Source: FACHB-1406 sp034189065 (GTDB lineage: Bacteria; Cyanobacteriota; Cyanobacteriia; Cyanobacteriales; Spirulinaceae). From it: a DNA stretch of 28,092 nt. Below the pieces are notes generated by a model. The model made no database searches. It worked only from the letters and a program-made list of their open reading frames with translations, and was not told the DNA's origin. Of the stretch, positions 7,809-16,691 are shown piece by piece. Position numbers and translations under genes: made by a program. The DNA lies in the NCBI GenBank assembly GCA_034189065.1, contig JAXHVQ010000079.1, forward strand, positions 1 to 28,092, written 5' to 3'. The first letter of the stretch is position 1. Each line of letters opens with the position of its first letter.

Positions 7809-7905
7809 AGGGACTGAAGTCCCTACTACGAATGGACAATGGCAGGGACTAAAGTCCCTACTACGAACGGAAAATGGCAGGGACTTCAGTCCCTACTACG
7901 AACGG
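7809..7905. repeat. Three tandem 35-bp palindrome-bearing repeats
   Basis: GGGACT-NN-AGTCCC palindromes begin at 7810, 7845 and 7880, exactly 35 bases apart, each followed by TACTACGAA(T/C)GG. The central two bases vary (GA, AA, TC) while both arms are kept. The type resembles dispersed palindromic elements frequent in cyanobacterial intergenic DNA. The array fills the space between the porin terminator and the stop codon of the convergent CHAT gene. Confidence 0.85.
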
Positions 7906-7908
7906 CTC

Positions 7909-10900
7909 TTACCACGGACTGCCAATTAAGGTAAACGCACTCCAATAAAATGGATGGTCTAAATCTTTAGCCCTGCCATTGTCGGCGATCGCGGCCGGAA
8001 GCGCAAAACTGCCTTGAGGCGTAATCAACTGACCGTTCTCCAGGCGAACCCGACCGTGCAGTATTGCCAACTGCGCTTGTCGCAACGCTTCGGCTTTAAT
8101 GGGCGCTTCCTGAAGTTCCTCATAGAACGCAGCCATTAATCCCAGGGTTCCCACATCGCTGACGTACCATAAACTCCCTAAAGCCGACTTCACGCCAGCC
8201 AAGACTGCCAGTCCCGCAAAGCCCAACTCCGCTTGCTCGTCGCCCAAGGCCGTGCGACAGGCGCTCAACACCAATAACTCAACTGGGGGGTCGTGCCATC
8301 CCAGCGATCGCAAGCGGTCGAGGGAGAGCGGTCCATCCCACAATTGTAAATAAGAATCCTTCGGTTCTCCCGCCCGAAATTCGCCGTGGGTTGCCAAATG
8401 AATGATACCGTAAGGGGAGCGATCGCGAGCTGTTTTGAGATTGGTCAGCGTAAAATCCTCATTGAGAAAAGCATTTCCCTGCCAAAGTCGATTGGCGATC
8501 GCGTTCAACTCTATGGGCACCGCAGGCAAATCCGGCTTATTCTCAAATCGGTCGGCCCCCATCGCCAAAACCGAAAGATTGCGAGGGTTCGCATATCGCG
8601 TGTCGGTCAGAGCAAAACTCGGCATTAAACCCACGCTATAGTTTTCGATAATAAACCCTTGACCGTCGTGAAGAACCGCCAAAGGAAGCGATCGCAAACC
8701 CGCATCCATCACAAACGCTAAATTCTCAATCCCCGCCGCGCGCAAATCCTCTTCTATCGGCCCGACCAGCCAGCGATACATCTGTTGTGCAGGATCGAGA
8801 TACGCCTTGCGACGACCGGGATTTGTCGTCGTTCTGTGTAGCGTCTCCACCACCCTCAAAACCGACTCCCGCGAAACCCCAACCTCTCGACGAATGGGGC
8901 GACCTGAAGGGGTAACGAGTAATAATTCCAACTCCAACGGGTTTGTCTGTTGTCTGGCAGACTCAACCTCTGCCGGAACAAACTGGGCATAAATAATCGC
9001 CGGTTTGACCCCTGTAGCCGTTTCGATTTCTTGTAAACTCCCCTGGATTTCCTCAATGCTCGCTGAAGGAACTTCACTTAAGCCAAGATAGCTGCTAAAG
9101 TCTTCAGTAAAAATGCGATCGACCCTTTCCACATCTTCGGCGTTGAGCGTTGCCCGGCCGGTCTTAACCATTGGCGTTTCCAGGGCTTGCGTATCGGGCG
9201 CGTCGAGAACCATTAACTTGGGAGCCCTCCCCTCCGGTTCGCTTGTGGGTCGTCGGGTAAAGGGTTCGGGGTCGAAGTCGGGATCGCTGGGGATTTCAGG
9301 CGTTACGGGCGATGTGGAGATCGTCGGATTAATGGGATCTCTCGGCGTGGGAGGTGCGGGAATGCTGATAATCGCAACATTGCCCCGAGTTTCGGTAAAT
9401 AAAAACAACTGGGTCGGGGACATCCCAAAATTGCCGCTGGTAATTGCCGCAGATGTCCCGTTGCGCGCTGCATTGCCGATGACAAAAGGAATCAAACCTG
9501 CCCCGCCGTGGCGAATGGTAATTGCCCCGCCTTGCTGAGCGCCAATGGTAGAAATACTAGCCAAACTGCCATTCGTCGCGGCGAAGCGATCGCGGGCGCG
9601 AAAGAGGCGAGCTGTTATCTCAACTGTACCGCCCACAGTTCCGCCTTGGGCATTAATCCAACCCACTTGGCTCGAGTCTTGGGAGTTTAAAGTGACATTG
9701 CCTCCTCGTCCGGCAACCCCACTTGTCTCAATTTGCCCGGTTGTGAGGTTGGTTGCGGCTGCGAGATTGACATTTCCCCCGTCTGTTCCCCCTCGGGCAG
9801 TAATTCCGCCCCCTTGGAGTTTTGGCGATTTTAAGACAACGCTACCCCCTCGTCCGCCATCCCCACTCGTCTCAATTTGCCCGGTTGCAAGCTCTGCCGC
9901 TGCCTCAAGACTCACACTTCCCCCATCTATCCCGCCTCGAGCAGTAATTCCACCAACTTGGATAGCTCGCTGTGCGTCTGCCGTAACATTCCCTCCATTT
10001 ATCCCCCCTCGCGTCGTAATTCCACTGACTTGAAGATTTCCTTGAGAGTCTAAAGTCGCATTTCCTCCCTGTCCGGTATCGCCGCTCGTTTCAATGACCC
10101 CAGTTGTCAGGTTTGTTGCGGCTGCGATGTCTGCATTCCCCCCATTTATCCCCCCTCGCGTCGTAATTCCACTGACTTGAAGATTTCCTTGAGAGTCTAA
10201 AGTCGCGTTTCCTCCCTGTCCCATATCGCCGCTCGTTTCAATGACCCCAGTTGTCAGGTTTGTTACGGCTGCGATGTCTGCATTCCCCCCATTTGTCCCC
10301 CCTCGCGTCGTAATTCCACCTGCTTGAATTGCGCCCCGGGCGTTTAGTGTAACGTTTCCCCCTCGTCCGCCCGTCCCGCCGGTCTCAATCCCTTGGGTTG
10401 TGATGTCTGTGGCTACTGTGAGACTTACACTTCCCCCATCTGTCCCGCCACGAGTCGTCACCCCGCCGTTTTGGATAATGCTTTGCGCGTCTGCTGTAAC
10501 ATCTCCTCCATTTGTCCCTCCTCGCGCCGTAATTCCACTGCCTTGAAGGTTTCCTCGGGCATTCAAAGTTACATTACCCCCTTGTCCGGTATTGCCACTT
10601 GTTTCTATGACTCCGGTTGTGAGGTCTGTTGCGGCTGTGATGTCTGCATTTCCCCCATTTATCCCCCCTCGCGTCGTAATTCCACCTGCTTGGATTGCGC
10701 CCCGGGCATTTAATGTAGCGTTTCCCCCTTGTCCGCCCGTCCCGCCGGTTTCAATCCCTTGGGTTGTAATATCTGTGGCTGCTGTGAGACTTACGCTTCC
10801 CCCATCTGTCCCGCCACGAGTCGTAATCCCGCCATTTTGAATAATACTTTGCGCATCTACCGCGACATTTCCTCCATTCGCCCCTCCTTGCGCCGTAATT

Positions 10901-13900
10901 CCACTGCCTTGAAGGTTTCCTCGGGCATTCAAAGTTACATTACCCCCTTGTCCGGTATTGCCACTTGTTTCTATGACTCCAGTTGTGAGGTTTGTTGTGG
11001 TTGTGAGATTAGTATTTCCCCCATTCCTCGTGCCGAATGAGTTGAGATTGCCCGTATCAATACTGCCAGTATTGCTGGTAACGCGAATTTCACCGCCGTC
11101 CGTTTGTCGTCCTTGGGTCTGAATGAGACCGGTGCGAATATTGCCGATCGCGTTGAGGGCAATATCCCCGCCGCTTAAACCCGAAGTGTCAAGCGTTCCA
11201 GCCGTTGCATCGATCTCGCTCCTACTATTAAGGGTAATATTGCGACCGGGGTTGACAATCGAACCGGTAACAATACGATTAGCCGACAACTCGAGGGTTG
11301 CATTCTCAATTCCTTCTAGTATTGCTCCTGTTGTATTGATTAAACCGTTGGGAGAGCGCAGTAAAACTGGATCTTTAAACGTAGCATCTCCTGCTAGCGT
11401 TATCGAACCGCTTCCGTCAGACCTGCCGATAGTAATCGACCTAAAACCGTTTTCTAAAGCATCAAGGTCTCTGGCGGACAAGTCTAAGACCATCGAACCT
11501 CCCATTCCCGTAACTCCCAGCGCGATCGCGCGATCGCGCGTCAAAGGTTGTAGGGTAAGATTGCGATTTACCCCCGAAACCGCATCTCGAAAGCCGATCG
11601 CGTCTCCAGTTAAGCTCAGATCTCTTTCTACAATCGTGCGATCGCCGTAGTTTTGCCGTCTTGCGGTGACATCGCCAAACAAGCGCGTCCTTCCTCCCCC
11701 ATTAGTGGTGACGCTGTCGGCGTTTACGGTTCTCCAAAACCGCGTGGTTCCGGTACTCTCAATCGAGAGAGACCCCAATGCAGTCGTTCCCCCCACTGCT
11801 CGAGCGAAGGTGACATTCCCACTACCTGCGTTAACCTCCAAGCGGTGGTTCCCATCGACGGTTTGAGTAAAGTCAATGTCTCCCGAAGTATTGCGATTGC
11901 TGACTCTCGTGTTTTGGTTGAGGGCAACCGCTCCCACTAACGCGATAGAATTATTGTTTGTGGTAATATTTCCAAACCTTAGCGAACCGCCTGTACTCTC
12001 GAGGCGAACCGAACCGCCCGTACCCGTGTCGGCAAATGCCGCGATCTCGCCGGTTTGAATCAAACTTCCCGCAGAGATATCGATGTTTCCTCCATTACCC
12101 AATCCAGGAAGCGCGATCGCGTCGAGATTTCCTGTATTGATGGTTCCTCCGGGTGCGGAGAGGCTGATGTCACCTGCATTAGCCCGTGTTCCCACAGCGC
12201 TGGTGGCAATATCTCCAGCAGTCAAGTTGCCCGACATTGCAGTTAAACTAACGCTTCCTGCCGGTCGAGTATCATCTCTGATATTAATATTCCCAACGAT
12301 GACGTTTGCACCGGAAATGGTTAAATCGCTCCCTCGGGCGATGATGGATGGGGTCATGATAAAATCCCCTACTCCGTTTTCATCGGCATCGGCGGTGAAG
12401 ATAATCGAACGGGGATTCGGTCCGCCGGAAGCGGAGAGTTCGAGAGAGGGAATAGCCAGATCGATGGTAATATTGTTCGTCGCTTGTAATTCGATATCTC
12501 CGTTTAACGTTTGCAAGGTACTCGCGCCGATCTCAAAGGTATTCGCTCCCCCATCTTCTTCAAAAATACTACCGATGGGATCGCCGGAGTTGGGCTCGTT
12601 CAGGTCGAGTTGATCGTCGTCCGCCCCAGTTCCCGACACGATAATAATATTTTCTGGGTCGAACAAGATCGTGCCATTGGTTCCTACATCAATTTGACCT
12701 TGAAAAATTAAGCTATTTTTCCCAGAAATTTCGACAAAACCGCCGTTATTTTCGCCCCTCGCAGTCACATTGCCGTAAAATCCAGTTATTTCGTCTGCCC
12801 AAACAATCACCCGTCCCCCATTGCCATTGACTGCCATTGCGTCGGCGGCGATCGCGGTGTCGCCACTGACGGCGGTACGTAAGGCGTTGGGTATGCTTCC
12901 GCTGCCTTGGTAGTCGCCGCCGATGCGAATTGTTCCGCCGTGGGTTCCCGAGGCGTTAAGGTTGGCTGCGATCGCGCCGACTTTCGTCCCGATGATGTCG
13001 ATGGAACCGCCTGCACCCCCCGACGAAGAAACATCTAGGGTTCCCGAGGCGATCGCGCTTCCGGGTTCGGTGGGAATGGGTTGTCCCGAATGTCTCAGGG
13101 CAATCCTGCCATCTCCCTCTACGACTAACTCGGTTTCTACGCCCGCGCCAGCTAGCAGTTGCGGCAAGTCCAGCGCGTTGAAGGGTAAAATATCCCCATT
13201 GAGATCTCGCGGCGGTTCGATTTCTAAACTCAATAAACTGCCCGGTCGCGATACTTTCACTCTTGTGCTACCCGGAACAGCACTTAGTACGATACTCCCT
13301 TGGGGCGCGCTCAATGTTCCTGTATTGACTACCGTGCCGCCCAATAGGGTTAGATTTTGCCCTTCCTTGACAACTAAGTTTCCGGCATTGACAATTGAAC
13401 CAGCTTGTGGTATGTCAAAGGCAAATTGTGAAGGATTGCCGACTAAGTTGGGATAATCATTGCTGCCATAGGCATTAAACCAAGTTTGACCGAACCCAAT
13501 TCCGGTGGCTGTCGTTGCGAAAAAGTCGGCCGGAATATTCAAACTTGCACCCGAACCAAAGACGATCCCCGCCGGATTGAGGAGATAGAGGTTGGAGGAA
13601 CCGCCGCTAATTTGAATTAACCCATTAATCATTGAGGGGTCTCCCCCCACAACCCGTCCTAAAATATTTTGGATTTGAGCATTTGACCAGAAATTAACCG
13701 TTTGCTGAAAATTGAGGTCAAACTGCTCGAAACTGTGAAATAAATTCGCTCCATCTCCTGATAAGGCTCCCCCTCCAATATCGAATTGATTATTGTTGGG
13801 CGTAACCGTCGTCCCAGTTCCGTCAGCAGCCGGAGAAATCAGTTGCGCGCTGAGGGGGGAAGCGGACAGAAAAGTGGCTGCCAAGGACAACACGGAGAAG

Positions 13901-13911
13901 ACAACGCGCAT
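7909..13911 (-). CDS. Two-partner-secretion haemagglutinin-like exoprotein with C-terminal CHAT protease domain
   Basis: A giant secreted protein of 2000 residues. A signal peptide (1-23, ending SPLSAQ) is followed by a TPS/haemagglutination-activity domain to about residue 270, with LYLLNPAGIVFGSGASL and FFATTATG as hallmarks. This domain would be recognised by a TpsB outer-membrane transporter, which is not in the window. A long beta-helix follows; residues about 918-1410 consist of near-identical repeats (LTTGVIETSG, GGITTRGG, NGGNA). A Pro-rich linker lies at about 1515-1565. The C-terminal CHAT domain, about 1690-2000, is a caspase-like peptidase fold. Its His1842 in HLATHGEF and Cys1885 in VLSACRTALG form the expected dyad. 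The frame is open to 14046, but the ATG at 13911 starts the signal peptide; no clear Shine-Dalgarno sequence is seen. FHA-CHAT fusions are known in cyanobacteria; their substrates are not. Confidence 0.92.
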   Translation of the reverse strand: MRVVFSVLSLAATFLSASPLSAQLISPAADGTGTTVTPNNNQFDIGGGALSGDGANLFHSFEQFDLNFQQTVNFWSNAQIQNILGRVVGGDPSMINGLIQISGGSSNLYLLNPAGIVFGSGASLNIPADFFATTATGIGFGQTWFNAYGSNDYPNLVGNPSQFAFDIPQAGSIVNAGNLVVKEGQNLTLLGGTVVNTGTLSAPQGSIVLSAVPGSTRVKVSRPGSLLSLEIEPPRDLNGDILPFNALDLPQLLAGAGVETELVVEGDGRIALRHSGQPIPTEPGSAIASGTLDVSSSGGAGGSIDIIGTKVGAIAANLNASGTHGGTIRIGGDYQGSGSIPNALRTAVSGDTAIAADAMAVNGNGGRVIVWADEITGFYGNVTARGENNGGFVEISGKNSLIFQGQIDVGTNGTILFDPENIIIVSGTGADDDQLDLNEPNSGDPIGSIFEEDGGANTFEIGASTLQTLNGDIELQATNNITIDLAIPSLELSASGGPNPRSIIFTADADENGVGDFIMTPSIIARGSDLTISGANVIVGNINIRDDTRPAGSVSLTAMSGNLTAGDIATSAVGTRANAGDISLSAPGGTINTGNLDAIALPGLGNGGNIDISAGSLIQTGEIAAFADTGTGGSVRLESTGGSLRFGNITTNNNSIALVGAVALNQNTRVSNRNTSGDIDFTQTVDGNHRLEVNAGSGNVTFARAVGGTTALGSLSIESTGTTRFWRTVNADSVTTNGGGRTRLFGDVTARRQNYGDRTIVERDLSLTGDAIGFRDAVSGVNRNLTLQPLTRDRAIALGVTGMGGSMVLDLSARDLDALENGFRSITIGRSDGSGSITLAGDATFKDPVLLRSPNGLINTTGAILEGIENATLELSANRIVTGSIVNPGRNITLNSRSEIDATAGTLDTSGLSGGDIALNAIGNIRTGLIQTQGRQTDGGEIRVTSNTGSIDTGNLNSFGTRNGGNTNLTTTTNLTTGVIETSGNTGQGGNVTLNARGNLQGSGITAQGGANGGNVAVDAQSIIQNGGITTRGGTDGGSVSLTAATDITTQGIETGGTGGQGGNATLNARGAIQAGGITTRGGINGGNADITAATDLTTGVIETSGNTGQGGNVTLNARGNLQGSGITARGGTNGGDVTADAQSIIQNGGVTTRGGTDGGSVSLTVATDITTQGIETGGTGGRGGNVTLNARGAIQAGGITTRGGTNGGNADIAAVTNLTTGVIETSGDMGQGGNATLDSQGNLQVSGITTRGGINGGNADIAAATNLTTGVIETSGDTGQGGNATLDSQGNLQVSGITTRGGINGGNVTADAQRAIQVGGITARGGIDGGSVSLEAAAELATGQIETSGDGGRGGSVVLKSPKLQGGGITARGGTDGGNVNLAAATNLTTGQIETSGVAGRGGNVTLNSQDSSQVGWINAQGGTVGGTVEITARLFRARDRFAATNGSLASISTIGAQQGGAITIRHGGAGLIPFVIGNAARNGTSAAITSGNFGMSPTQLFLFTETRGNVAIISIPAPPTPRDPINPTISTSPVTPEIPSDPDFDPEPFTRRPTSEPEGRAPKLMVLDAPDTQALETPMVKTGRATLNAEDVERVDRIFTEDFSSYLGLSEVPSASIEEIQGSLQEIETATGVKPAIIYAQFVPAEVESARQQTNPLELELLLVTPSGRPIRREVGVSRESVLRVVETLHRTTTNPGRRKAYLDPAQQMYRWLVGPIEEDLRAAGIENLAFVMDAGLRSLPLAVLHDGQGFIIENYSVGLMPSFALTDTRYANPRNLSVLAMGADRFENKPDLPAVPIELNAIANRLWQGNAFLNEDFTLTNLKTARDRSPYGIIHLATHGEFRAGEPKDSYLQLWDGPLSLDRLRSLGWHDPPVELLVLSACRTALGDEQAELGFAGLAVLAGVKSALGSLWYVSDVGTLGLMAAFYEELQEAPIKAEALRQAQLAILHGRVRLENGQLITPQGSFALPAAIADNGRAKDLDHPFYWSAFTLIGSPW
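9690..11160 (-). repeat. Tandem coding repeats of the CHAT exoprotein (147-bp and 366-bp periods)
   Basis: Within the gene, a coil of about 24-25 residues is multiplied into higher-order units. A 366-base unit (122 residues) recurs: for example, the sequence starting at 10381 recurs at 10747, including a stretch of about 90 bases without a difference. A 147-base unit (49 residues) recurs: for example, 10027 matches 10174. The high DNA identity shows recent duplication or gene conversion. Confidence 0.85.
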
Positions 13912-14246
13912 TGGGAATTTCCGGCAACGAGAAGGAGCGAATACGGCGGAAAGGCCCGCTCCTTCTTTTGCGGAGAATGCGAGTTGAGAGAGAAAGACTA
14001 AATGCTTCAAGATTCGCACATTGGGAAACTTCGTACACTCGGGCATTTTACTCGCAAGCTGGAGAAGTTGGAATCCTCAAGCTGCTCCTTGAATGATAGC
14101 GAGGGGGATCGCAATAGTGCTATTGAATTGTTAAATTTCAGTCTAAAGAATCAGGATAAACGACAACCAACAACACCGGAGACGGAGTAAGGGACAACGA
14201 ACCGCGAAGGAAGATGGAAAAGAGACCAACTTAAATGCGATCGCAT
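13912..14246. other. Intergenic region upstream of CHAT gene
   Basis: No gene is supported here. The palindrome AATGCGATCGCATT (14234-14247), an extended HIP1 site, overlaps the first base of the cobW-like stop codon. The rest probably holds the CHAT gene promoter, but no clear boxes are seen. Confidence 0.5.
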
Positions 14247-15287
14247 TCAAGCTGATTGTAACAGTGCTTCCATTTTCGTACCGTCTAGCTCCTTACCGAT
14301 GAAAACTAAGCGCGAGGATCGAGGTTCGTCGGGAAACCAGGGGCGATCGTAAAACGAGTCGAAGCGACGACCGACTCCTTGGACGACGAGGCGCATGGAT
14401 TTGTTGGGGACGCAAATAAAGCCTTTGACGCGGTAAACTTCTTGTTGTTGGACGATAAGCTCGAGGGTTTGAATGAGAGATTTGGGGTCGAAGGCGCGAT
14501 CGCTCGACCATTGGATCGAATGAATGCCGTCGTCGTGTTCGTGATCTTCTTCGGTGTCGTGATGGGACGGACGACTGTCGAGGTTTTCTTCTACGGCAGC
14601 GTTGAAACTGAGTAGGATATTAGGGTCGATTTCGCCGCGATCGCAGTTTACCATTTTTACCCCAGCGGGTAACATTTTTTTCAATTGACCTTTGAGGCGC
14701 GCGATCGCACTCTCTTCGAGCAAGTCTGTTTTGGTCAGCACGACGAGATCGGCACAGGCGAGTTGGTCTTCAAATAACTCCTCAAGGGGCGTTTCGTGTT
14801 CTAAATTCGGATCCCCTTGTCGCTGTTCTTCTAGTGCCTCTAGATCGCCCACTATCGCTCCCTCAGACAACGCACAGCCATCGACTACGGTTACCACTCC
14901 ATCTACCGTTGCGCCGTTGCGAATTTCCGGCCAGCGAAAGGCTTGAACGAGAGGTTTGGGCAGCGCTAATCCCGAAGTTTCTACCACAATGCAGTCGAGT
15001 TTATCGCGACGTTTCAGTAATTCTTGCATCGTCGGAAAAAACTCTTCTTGTACCGTACAACACAGACAGCCGTTGTTCAATTCGACAATATTATCTATTG
15101 CATTTTCTTCGTCGTCGCAAATTTGACACGAACGTAACAAGTCCCCATCAATTCCTACTTCCCCAAACTCATTGACCACAACAGCAATTTTTCGACCTTG
15201 ATTATTTTGTAGGAGATGGCGCACGAGGGTTGTTTTTCCAGCGCCGAGAAAGCCAGTAATTACAGTAACAGGAATTTTTGCGTACAT
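14247..15287 (-). CDS. cobW: CobW-family GTP-binding metallochaperone
   Basis: A G3E-family P-loop GTPase of the COG0523/CobW group, which delivers metal ions such as cobalt or zinc to target proteins; the CobW branch is tied to cobalamin synthesis. In 346 residues there is a Walker A GFLGAGKT at 12-19, the metal-binding CLCC at 74-77, ETSGLALPKP near 103, the nucleotide-specificity motif TKTD in VVLTKTDLLEE, and a C-terminal CobW_C domain. A His/Asp-rich loop (HHDTEEDHEHDDGIH) lies between the two domains and probably binds metal. The ATG at 15287 begins the canonical MYAKIPVTVITGF; a TTG 45 bases upstream is less likely. No Zur box or cobalamin riboswitch was found. The long VNEFGEVGIDGDLLRSC ... 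EEFFPTM region favours CobW over the shorter YciC or YjiA types. Confidence 0.85.
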   Translation of the reverse strand: MYAKIPVTVITGFLGAGKTTLVRHLLQNNQGRKIAVVVNEFGEVGIDGDLLRSCQICDDEENAIDNIVELNNGCLCCTVQEEFFPTMQELLKRRDKLDCIVVETSGLALPKPLVQAFRWPEIRNGATVDGVVTVVDGCALSEGAIVGDLEALEEQRQGDPNLEHETPLEELFEDQLACADLVVLTKTDLLEESAIARLKGQLKKMLPAGVKMVNCDRGEIDPNILLSFNAAVEENLDSRPSHHDTEEDHEHDDGIHSIQWSSDRAFDPKSLIQTLELIVQQQEVYRVKGFICVPNKSMRLVVQGVGRRFDSFYDRPWFPDEPRSSRLVFIGKELDGTKMEALLQSA

Positions 15288-15402
15288 ATTGTTGTTAATT
15301 GGGGTAGGGACGCGGCATTTTCGCTTCTTCAATAGAATAACATTGCTCCTCGCCGTGTCCCTAGAGAGTAAGCTGGGTTTAGCCTTAATTTTTCACCAAT
15401 GG

Positions 15403-15430
15403 TCATTATTCATTATTCATTATTCATTAT
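15403..15430. repeat. Heptamer tandem array TCATTAT
   Basis: Four exact copies of TCATTAT end six bases from the amidase stop codon. The same unit in another phase lies at 21251-21278. Confidence 0.8.
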
Positions 15431-15435
15431 TTAAC

Positions 15436-16380
15436 TTATCCAATTAATCGAGTCCAACTCTGAGGCCCAATAACCCCATCGACAGTTAGATTATTATTAC
15501 TCTGAAATTGAGAAACAGCTCGACCCGTCATCGGACCGTAAACCCCATCAATTGACGTGCCAACGCGGAATTGAACGTATCTTACAGCTTTTCCCGTTGC
15601 GTGGTTGGGGCGCAAAATTGGCTTAGCTAAAATTTCGTCTAATGCTTTCCAAGTCGCCGCGCCAGCGGTTCCCGGAGAACTAATTCCCATAATAGAGTGA
15701 AACTTTAGTGTCGCCGATTCTGTTGCCGGTCCGCTAAGTCCGTCTTCTACTAATGCTTTTCCATTCGAGTCGGCTATTTTTAATCGGTTGAGCGTTTTTT
15801 GTAGCTTTAAAACTTGAGGATTAGGTGTTTTAGCTCCCGAACCGCCGCCAGAAGAACCGCCCGTTGGATCTTGACCGGTTAGTCCCCTAACAATTGCATT
15901 AGCCATTTGTTCTGGATCGTAAAGATCCATATCCCGCCGCGAGTCGAGAAAGCAACATTCGACTAAAATAGCGGGCATATTTGTATGTTTCAATACAAAG
16001 AACTGAGACCCATCTTTAACGCCCCGATTGTAAAATCCCAAGCGCAAAATATTAGTTAATACATTTTGGGCAATTCTGCGTCCGCCCGAACTGATGGCAA
16101 AAATCTCAGTCCCGTTAGCACTTCCATTGAAGGCGTTAAAGTGAATTGAAACGAAATAATCCACTCGATTCGCGTTGGCAATTTGGCAGCGTTTGCTGAG
16201 GGAATCTATGACGCTACTCGCCCATTTTGGCGTACAGTTAATCGGTACGTGACCGAGATTGGCTAACTTTGTCATGACGCGAGTACCGACATCAACGGTT
16301 AGTTTATCTTCTTGGGCAATTCCCGACGCTCCAATGTCGGGAAAAGCATTATGCCCCATATCAATTCCAAATTTACCCAT
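15436..16380 (-). CDS. N-acetylmuramoyl-L-alanine amidase with two peptidoglycan-binding domains
   Basis: Zinc amidase (Amidase_3 family) that cleaves the bond between muramic acid and the peptide stem. In 314 residues the catalytic domain spans about 1-168, with zinc ligands H10 (MGHNA), E24 (AQEDK) and H80 (SIHFNA) and catalytic E141 (LVECCFLDS). A Gly/Ser-rich linker follows, then two PG_binding_1-type repeats at about 187-252 and 262-314 (each ending like GVYGPMTGRAVSQFQ or GVIGPQSW). There is no signal peptide: the catalytic domain begins at residue 3, unlike usual periplasmic AmiC-type amidases. This could mean a cytosolic or endolysin-like enzyme or export by another route. No phage genes are near. 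The gene is flanked on both sides by heptamer arrays. Confidence 0.92.
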   Translation of the reverse strand: MGKFGIDMGHNAFPDIGASGIAQEDKLTVDVGTRVMTKLANLGHVPINCTPKWASSVIDSLSKRCQIANANRVDYFVSIHFNAFNGSANGTEIFAISSGGRRIAQNVLTNILRLGFYNRGVKDGSQFFVLKHTNMPAILVECCFLDSRRDMDLYDPEQMANAIVRGLTGQDPTGGSSGGGSGAKTPNPQVLKLQKTLNRLKIADSNGKALVEDGLSGPATESATLKFHSIMGISSPGTAGAATWKALDEILAKPILRPNHATGKAVRYVQFRVGTSIDGVYGPMTGRAVSQFQSNNNLTVDGVIGPQSWTRLIG

Positions 16381-16386
16381 ATTAAT

Positions 16387-16454
16387 TATTGGTCATTGGT
16401 AGGGGCGGGGTAACCCCGCCCGTACAGGTCATTGGTCATTGGTCATTGGTCATT
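16387..16454. repeat. Heptamer array TTGGTCA interrupted by a GC palindrome
   Basis: Copies of GGTCATT surround the palindrome GGGCGGGGT-A-ACCCCGCCC (16403-16421). Four perfect copies lie to its right (16427-16454) and a partial run to its left (16387-16400). TTGGTCA is a heptamer described for cyanobacterial STRRs. The palindrome, with flanking TAGG and GTACA, looks like a second repeat type lying inside the array. The remaining gap 16455-16691 shows nothing recognisable. Confidence 0.8.
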
Positions 16455-16691
16455 CGTGTAAGGAAAAAAGATTGAGTTTAAGAATGAGCCAAGAAAGATT
16501 AGAGATTCTCAGGAGGTAGGCAGTAAGTAGAAACAAGACAAAACGGGAGCGCTATTGTAGAAGAATGGATTGACTCATTGTCTTCTAGTTCGCTGCCGGC
16601 AATTCATCTCAACACCAATTCAAAGAATACAGTGTGAGGCTTCTTGCCGGTTTAGCTAAATTAATGGCGGAAAACAAAGGACAGTGAAAAC

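Noticed and set aside
11522..11537. Two fused HIP1 octamers (GCGATCGC twice) in the CHAT gene, as a possible regulatory site.
   Set aside because: HIP1 is extremely common in this genome and the site is within coding sequence (reads DRAIA), so chance duplication of HIP1 is enough.
13912..14046. Extended N-terminus of the CHAT exoprotein from 14046.
   Set aside because: The 45 extra residues would bury the signal peptide; the ATG at 13911 starts it directly.
15288..15402. Cobalamin riboswitch or Zur box upstream of the CobW-type gene.
   Set aside because: No B12-box-like conserved sequence and no Zur-type inverted repeat could be found by eye in this stretch.
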